A DNA stretch of 64,000 nt from Phytohabitans aurantiacus (lineage in GTDB: Bacteria > Actinomycetota > Actinomycetes > Mycobacteriales > Micromonosporaceae), in the NCBI RefSeq assembly GCF_027923225.1, contig NZ_BSDI01000023.1, positions 56,655 through 120,654 on the forward strand, written 5' to 3'. Both the position numbers and the translations under genes were made by a program. The notes below the pieces were generated by a model, which saw nothing but the letters and a program-made list of their open reading frames with translations, did no database searches and was not told the DNA's origin. This document shows, piece by piece, positions 59,815 to 64,000 of the stretch (the stretch's first letter is position 1; the number at the start of each line of letters is the position of its first letter).

Positions 59815-59826
59815 TGAGGCGCCTCA
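59815..59826. promoter_or_regulatory. 12-bp perfect palindrome upstream of the murE-like gene
   Basis: TGAGGCGCCTCA, 14 bases before ATG 59841, inside an AT-richer gap that must hold the promoter. Possible operator. Confidence 0.35.
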
Positions 59827-59840
59827 CACGTCTGTAAGGC

Positions 59841-61406
59841 ATGAGGCAGATCTCTAACGTCGAACAGGTCCTCGCGGCCGTGGCTACCGCCCGGCTCGTG
59901 CAGGGCGATGCCCGCCGGTTGGTCACAGGCATCACGCACGACTCGCGCCGCGTGGGTCCGGGCGACCTGTTCGTCGCCATCGCGGGCGAGCGCCATGACG
60001 CACGCCGTTTCGTCGATGACGCGTTGGCGCGCGGCGCGGTCGGCGTGGTGACGGAGGGGGAGGTCGAAACGCCCCGCGACACCGTCGTGGTGCGGGTTCC
60101 CTCGGCCCGTGCCGCGCTGGCTGATCTGGCCGCGGCGGTGTACGGCCATCCGGCCAAGGCACTGCGCCTCGTCGGGGTGACCGGCACAGACGGTAAGACG
60201 ACCACCACGCACATGATTCACGCGGCTCTGGAGGCGGGCGGCCTGCGGACGGGGCGGCTCAGCACGCTGGGAATGACCACCGGTAACGGTGTGGCGCCGG
60301 CACACTACGGCTTCACCACTCCCGAGGCGGGCGACCTTCACCGGATGCTCGCCGACATGGTGGACGCGGGCTGTGACGCGGCGGTGACGGAGGTGAGTTC
60401 GCACGCGCTGTCCCTGGAGCGGGTGCGCGGGGTCGCCTTCGCCGCCGGTGTTTTCACCAACCTCAGCCCCGAGCACCTGGACTTCCACGGCTCGATGGAG
60501 GAGTACCTGGCGACGAAGGCGAGGCTGTTCGCCATGGTGGCCGAGTCCACGCCGGACGGTGTCGGTGTCGTCAACGCCGACGACGCTGCCTCTGCGGTCA
60601 TGCGTGCCAGCGGACCGCAGCGGATCCTGTCGTACGGCATCGAAAGCCCGGCGGACGTGACGGCTCGCGACATTCGTCTGGAGCCTGGCAAGAGCCGCTT
60701 CACTCTTGTCACGCCCTGGGGCCAAGCGGAGGTGGTCTCAGCGATGCCCGGGATGATGAACGTGGCGAACTGGCTCGCCGCCGCGACCACGGCGCTGAGC
60801 ATGGGCGTCTCGCTCGACGCGGTCGTCGCCGCGGCCGCGGGCACCACGGTCGACGGGCGCCTGCAGAGTATCGACTGTGGACAGCCATTCCAGGTGCTGG
60901 TCGACTTCGCACACACGCCAAAGGCGCTCGAGACGGTGCTGCGCACGGTACGCAGCAGCACCAAGGGGCGATTGATGGTGCTTTTCGGCCACTCCGGTGG
61001 GCGGGACGCGGAAAACCGCCGTCCGATGGGCAAAATCGCCGCCGAGCTGGCCGACGTCATGATGGTGACGTCGGACAACCCGCAGCACGAGGACCCGGCG
61101 GAGATCGCCGCGGAAATCGTCGCGGGCGCGCGCGAGGCCGGCACGACCTGTGATGTACAGGTGCGCCTCGACCGCGGCCAGGCGCTGCGCGCGCTCATCG
61201 CGCGGGCGGAGCCCGGCGACACGATCCTGCTCGCTGGCAAGGGCCACGAGGAGTACCAGGTCCTGTCGCACGGGAAGGTGCTGTGGAACGACGCCGAGCA
61301 GAGCCGCCAGGTACTGGCCGAGCAGGGCTGGGGCTGTCCGGGCGCACAGGGTGGGCAGCCGCTGGACCACGTACACGGAGCCGGCATCAGGTGCGGGCAG
61401 GCGTGA
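59841..61406 (+). CDS. MurE-like Mur ligase, probable paralogue
   Basis: 521 residues. Mur ligase layout: N-terminal UDP-binding domain (ITHDSRRVGPGDLFVAIAG), ATP P-loop GTDGKTTT (115-122), middle-domain VTEVSSHAL and NLSPEHLDFHGSMEEY, and C-terminal GRLQSID, VDFAHTPKALE and KGHEEYQ. In true m-DAP-adding MurE the substrate motif is DNPR; here it reads DNPQ (412-415), and the usual GCGGDRD block is replaced by GHSGGRDAENRRP. So it probably adds a different residue or acts outside the main pathway. There is a further 40-residue C-terminal tail. Confidence 0.85.
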   Translation: MRQISNVEQVLAAVATARLVQGDARRLVTGITHDSRRVGPGDLFVAIAGERHDARRFVDDALARGAVGVVTEGEVETPRDTVVVRVPSARAALADLAAAVYGHPAKALRLVGVTGTDGKTTTTHMIHAALEAGGLRTGRLSTLGMTTGNGVAPAHYGFTTPEAGDLHRMLADMVDAGCDAAVTEVSSHALSLERVRGVAFAAGVFTNLSPEHLDFHGSMEEYLATKARLFAMVAESTPDGVGVVNADDAASAVMRASGPQRILSYGIESPADVTARDIRLEPGKSRFTLVTPWGQAEVVSAMPGMMNVANWLAAATTALSMGVSLDAVVAAAAGTTVDGRLQSIDCGQPFQVLVDFAHTPKALETVLRTVRSSTKGRLMVLFGHSGGRDAENRRPMGKIAAELADVMMVTSDNPQHEDPAEIAAEIVAGAREAGTTCDVQVRLDRGQALRALIARAEPGDTILLAGKGHEEYQVLSHGKVLWNDAEQSRQVLAEQGWGCPGAQGGQPLDHVHGAGIRCGQA

Positions 61407-61499
61407 TCTGATCCAGGGGGTTCGGGCCAGGCTGTTCGAGTCGAGGGGTTGCGCACGTCACTTTGACTTTCCGTCTTGGAATGTGATTGTCTTTTCGGC

Positions 61500-61943
61500 A
61501 TGGAAAGCAACAACGTGGAGCCCCTCGTCGCGATCGCCGAAGCCCGTTCCGCCCTGGCCGATCGGCTGATCACCCCGTGGTGGTACCACCCGGCCCTCGG
61601 TCTGCTGCTCGCTGGATACGTCGTCGGGATGGGCCTCGGCAACCTTGCCGTCAAGCTCGCCGCGGCCGTACTGTTCACCGCCGGCTGCCTCGCGCTCGGC
61701 AGGGCGTACCGGCGCCTGACCGGAGTCTGGATCTCCGGCTTCGACGCCGGCCGTGCCGGCCGATGGGGCAAGGCACTGGGCGCGCTGGTCGGCACGGCCG
61801 CCATCTCGGCCTGGATGATCGAGTACCTCACGGAGCTGACCTGGCCGGTGTGGTGCCTGGCCGTGGTGTCGTTCGCCGGTGCCGTCATCCTGGGCCGCCG
61901 GTTCGACGATGCCCTGCGCGCCCAACTGCGGGCAGGCGTGTGA
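61500..61943 (+). CDS. Small membrane protein paired with a winged-helix regulator
   Basis: 147 residues. After a cytoplasmic N-terminus (MESNNVEPLVAIAEARSALA) there are four hydrophobic helices (ALGLLLAGYVVGMGLG, LAVKLAAAVLFTAGCLALG, ALGALVGTAAISAWMI, VWCLAVVSFAGAVILG). No catalytic motif. TTGACT about 40 bases upstream may be the -35 element. Its stop overlaps the GTG of the next gene (GTGA), so the two are translated together. This gene pair is common in actinobacteria; function unknown. Confidence 0.8.
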   Translation: MESNNVEPLVAIAEARSALADRLITPWWYHPALGLLLAGYVVGMGLGNLAVKLAAAVLFTAGCLALGRAYRRLTGVWISGFDAGRAGRWGKALGALVGTAAISAWMIEYLTELTWPVWCLAVVSFAGAVILGRRFDDALRAQLRAGV

Positions 61944-62230
61944 GCGAGATGTTCGACGAGGTCGTGCACGCGCCGAACCGGCTGCGGATCTGCGCCTTCC
62001 TCGACGCCTCGTCCACCGCCGAGTTCAGCGTGCTGCGTGACCTGCTCGGCGTCGCCGACTCGGTGCTGAGCAAGCACCTGAAGGTGTTGCAGGACGCGGG
62101 TTACGTCACGATCTCCAAGCCCACCGGCCGCGGCCGGGTCAAGACCTGGGTCAGCCTCACCGCCGATGGCAGGCGTGCGTACGCCGGACACGTCGTCGCC
62201 CTCAAGGCCCTCCTGAACACCCCGGAGTAG
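61940..62230 (+). CDS. Small winged-helix DNA-binding protein (HTH_34 type)
   Basis: 96 residues, all one winged-helix domain: HAPNRLRICAFLDASSTAEF, LRDLLGVADSVLSKHLKVLQ and a wing GRGRVKTWVSLTADGRRAY. The recognition helix VADSVLSKHLKVL is clear. Usually a repressor of its own operon. GTG start overlaps the stop of the membrane protein gene, so stoichiometric expression is likely. The ligand, if any, may be sensed through the membrane partner. Confidence 0.88.
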   Translation: MSEMFDEVVHAPNRLRICAFLDASSTAEFSVLRDLLGVADSVLSKHLKVLQDAGYVTISKPTGRGRVKTWVSLTADGRRAYAGHVVALKALLNTPE

Positions 62231-62298
62231 CCCGAGTCGACGTTGCCCTACCCACGGGCAGTCGTGCGAAGATCATCTCCGAACCTGGGAGGTGCGCG

Positions 62299-63738
62299 AT
62301 GGAGGTACTGCTGCGGCGGGTGCGCGCCGGGCTGCGCGGGCCGCTGGTCGACGTGCGGCTCGCCGGCGGCGTGGTGGCCGCGATCGGCGCCAGCGACCCG
62401 GCGGGCGACGCGCTCGTCGTCGACGGCTGCGGCGGGACGTTGCTGCCCGGACTTGTCGACGCGCACGTGCACGCCGCGCAGTGGGCCAGCAGCCGCCGGC
62501 GGGTGCCGCTCGACGCGGCGACCTCGGCCAAGCACGCGGTCGACCTCGTGGTCGCCGCCCCGCGCGCCGAACCCGGCGAGATCGTCATGGGCGCCGGCTT
62601 CCGGGACGGCCTCTGGCCAGACCAGCCGCACAAGGACCTGCTCGAAGCGGCACTGCCCGGCCAGCCGGTCGCGCTGTTCAGCGCCGACCTGCACTCCATC
62701 TGGCTCAGCCCCGCCGCGCTCAAGCTGATCGGCTCCGATCACGCCACCGGCGTACTGGTCGAGAACGACTGCTATCAAGCGACCTCCGCGCTCCCGGGCG
62801 CGCCGCCGGAAATGGTGGACCGGTGGGTGCTGGAGGCCATGGAGGCCGCTGCGGCACGAGGGGTCACCGGCATCCGCGACTTCGAGTACGCCGACACCGT
62901 CACCGACTGGATCCGCCGCCTCGCGACCGGTACCCCAGCGGTCCGGGTGGCATGCGTGATCGCCCGGCACATGCTCGACGAGGCCATCGCCCGCGGGCAC
63001 CGCACCGGCGACCCCGTTGCCGGCTCGGAAGGGCTGCTGACAATCGGGCCGTACAAACTCTTCGTCGACGGCTCCCTGAACACCCGCACCGCCTACTGCC
63101 ACGACCCGTACCCGGGCACCGCCACGCACGGCATGCTGGAATTGCCGTACGAAACGCTCGTGCCGCTGATGGATCGCGCGTACCGTTACGGGATCACGCC
63201 AGCCGTGCACGCCATCGGCGACCACGCCACCCGCATCGCCCTCGACGCCTTCACCGAGGTGGGCTGCCCCGGCCAGATCGAACACGCGCAACTCGTCCAC
63301 CCCGACGACCTCACCCGGTTCGCGGCGCTCGGCATAACCGCGAGCGTCCAACCGGCCCACGCGCCGGACGACCGCGACGTCGCCGACCGCTACTGGGCCG
63401 GCCGCACCGGCCGCGCCTTCCCCTACGGCGCGCTGCTGGCCGCCGGCGCCCGCCTGGAAATCGGCTCGGACGCACCGGTGGCGCCGCTCGACCCGTGGGA
63501 CGGCATCGCCTCCGCGGTCACCCGCACCGACGACAGCCGCCCCTCCTGGCACCCCGAACAGGCGATCCCGCTAAGCGTCGCACTGGCAGCCGCCAGCGGC
63601 GGCCGCACCGGCGTGAAGGTCGGCGACGCGGCGGACCTGATGATCGTGGCAGACGACCCCAGCGACCTAGCACCGTCCGACCTACGCCAAATCCCCATAA
63701 CCGCAACCTTCCTAGCCGGCCGCCCAACCCACCCCTAA
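62299..63738 (+). CDS. Amidohydrolase-family (amidohydrolase 3, YtcJ-like) protein
   Basis: 479 residues, cytoplasmic metal-dependent hydrolase. Metal and catalytic motifs: LVDAHVHAAQW, FVDGSLNTRTA, AVHAIGDHATRIALDAF, QIEHAQLVHPDD and EIGSDAPVAPLDPWDGI. The typical ending with small beta domain (VKVGDAADLMIVADDPS) is present. Substrate unknown; related proteins act on formamides or cyclic amides. GGGAGG lies 6 bases before ATG 62299. Independent of the preceding pair. Confidence 0.88.
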   Translation: MEVLLRRVRAGLRGPLVDVRLAGGVVAAIGASDPAGDALVVDGCGGTLLPGLVDAHVHAAQWASSRRRVPLDAATSAKHAVDLVVAAPRAEPGEIVMGAGFRDGLWPDQPHKDLLEAALPGQPVALFSADLHSIWLSPAALKLIGSDHATGVLVENDCYQATSALPGAPPEMVDRWVLEAMEAAAARGVTGIRDFEYADTVTDWIRRLATGTPAVRVACVIARHMLDEAIARGHRTGDPVAGSEGLLTIGPYKLFVDGSLNTRTAYCHDPYPGTATHGMLELPYETLVPLMDRAYRYGITPAVHAIGDHATRIALDAFTEVGCPGQIEHAQLVHPDDLTRFAALGITASVQPAHAPDDRDVADRYWAGRTGRAFPYGALLAAGARLEIGSDAPVAPLDPWDGIASAVTRTDDSRPSWHPEQAIPLSVALAAASGGRTGVKVGDAADLMIVADDPSDLAPSDLRQIPITATFLAGRPTHP

Positions 63739-64000
63739 CAGCAACCACTTCCGCCGGCCCCCGCTCTCCCCGCCGCGGCCCGCGCCTTCCCCGCCCGCGC
63801 CGCGCCCGGCCCACCCCGCCCGCGGCAGCCCACCCCGCCCGCAGCGGCGCGCGCCCGCCCGCCGTGCCGCGCCGCGGCGCGCTCTCCCCGCCGATCAAGG
63901 GCAAAGGCACGGCTCTTCGCCCCGATGTGTGGGTTGGGGTCGGGTTGGTGATTGGGGCACGCCGTTGCCTGGCCTAGGTTTCGGACTGTCTGACGGTTCG
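63739..64000. other. Gene-free tail with C-rich tract and partial repeat
   Basis: 262 bases. A strongly C-biased stretch on the plus strand (about 63740-63890, CCCCGCC-type runs) is followed by the partial GATCAAGGGC element at 63893. No gene or RNA gene is visible before the window ends. Confidence 0.6.
63893..63912 (+). repeat. GATCAAGGGC element, partial copy
   Basis: Only the left arm (GATCAAGGGCAAAGGCACGG) remains; plus orientation, downstream of the plus-strand amidohydrolase gene. Confidence 0.65.

Noticed and set aside
63739..63977. Continuation of coding sequence beyond the amidohydrolase in another frame
   Set aside because: The C-rich tract gives Pro/Arg/Ala-rich translation only, and the amidohydrolase ends with a normal family C-terminus.
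1..64000. Biosynthetic gene cluster implied by three SARP/AfsR regulators
   Set aside because: No polyketide, peptide synthetase, terpene or lanthipeptide core genes are present; the regulators are isolated.

Overview
This window comes from a high-GC actinomycete with strong codon bias. The gene content suggests the family Micromonosporaceae: AfsR/SARP regulators, TrmB/LuxR regulators, many secreted glycosidases, a nickel superoxide dismutase and leaderless promoters. This placement rests on gene content and intergenic repeats only; no 16S or other marker gene is present. No rRNA, tRNA, CRISPR array, phage or insertion sequence was seen. About 45 protein genes are supported and most long alternative-frame reading frames are GC shadows.

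Layout. 0-8 kb: a small secreted protein, a large AfsR-type regulator, a two-component system, and a minus-strand run with a short SARP-like regulator, a RhiA-like protein and an unknown protein. 8-11 kb: a TetR regulator divergent from three lipoprotein genes. 12-16 kb: an endonuclease/exonuclease/phosphatase-family protein, a second AfsR-type regulator and a membrane protein. 16-20 kb: GH27 alpha-galactosidase, a lone permease and an aldo/keto reductase. 21-25 kb: a redox block with a VOC protein, FAD monooxygenase, flavin reductase, and a translationally coupled sodN plus ferredoxin-NADP reductase pair. The two divergent promoters here both look like SoxR/MerR promoters. 25-28 kb: an acidic secreted coiled-coil protein, a repeat-filled gap, and a DUF1906/golvesin-type secreted protein. 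28.6-33 kb: mtnA, an aldolase-dehydrogenase fusion that suggests a methylthioribose salvage shunt, and a Ser/Thr kinase with a SapA-like outer domain. 33-38 kb: TPR membrane, ankyrin and DUF6232-like proteins and a TrmB/LuxR regulator. 38-48 kb: three large exported enzymes (S8 protease, GH92 alpha-mannosidase, GH172 glycosidase with FG-GAP repeats). 48-52 kb: SDR, MarR plus MFS efflux pump, Ppx/GppA phosphatase. 52-57 kb: a caspase-like protein paired with an M4 metallopeptidase, both without signal peptides, an erythromycin esterase homologue and a PP2C phosphatase. 58-62 kb: small membrane proteins, a Fem-type peptidyltransferase and a divergent MurE paralogue. 61.5-64 kb: membrane protein/winged-helix pair and an amidohydrolase.

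Intergenic structure is unusual. A ~75-bp palindromic repeat (GATCAAGGGC family, 7 full and 4 partial copies) occurs only downstream of genes, and its orientation follows the direction of the upstream gene in every case. Two copies of a ~190-bp inverted repeat and one perfect 22-bp inverted repeat sit in the same gaps. At least nine genes appear to be leaderless, with a TANNNT box 6-8 bases before the start codon.
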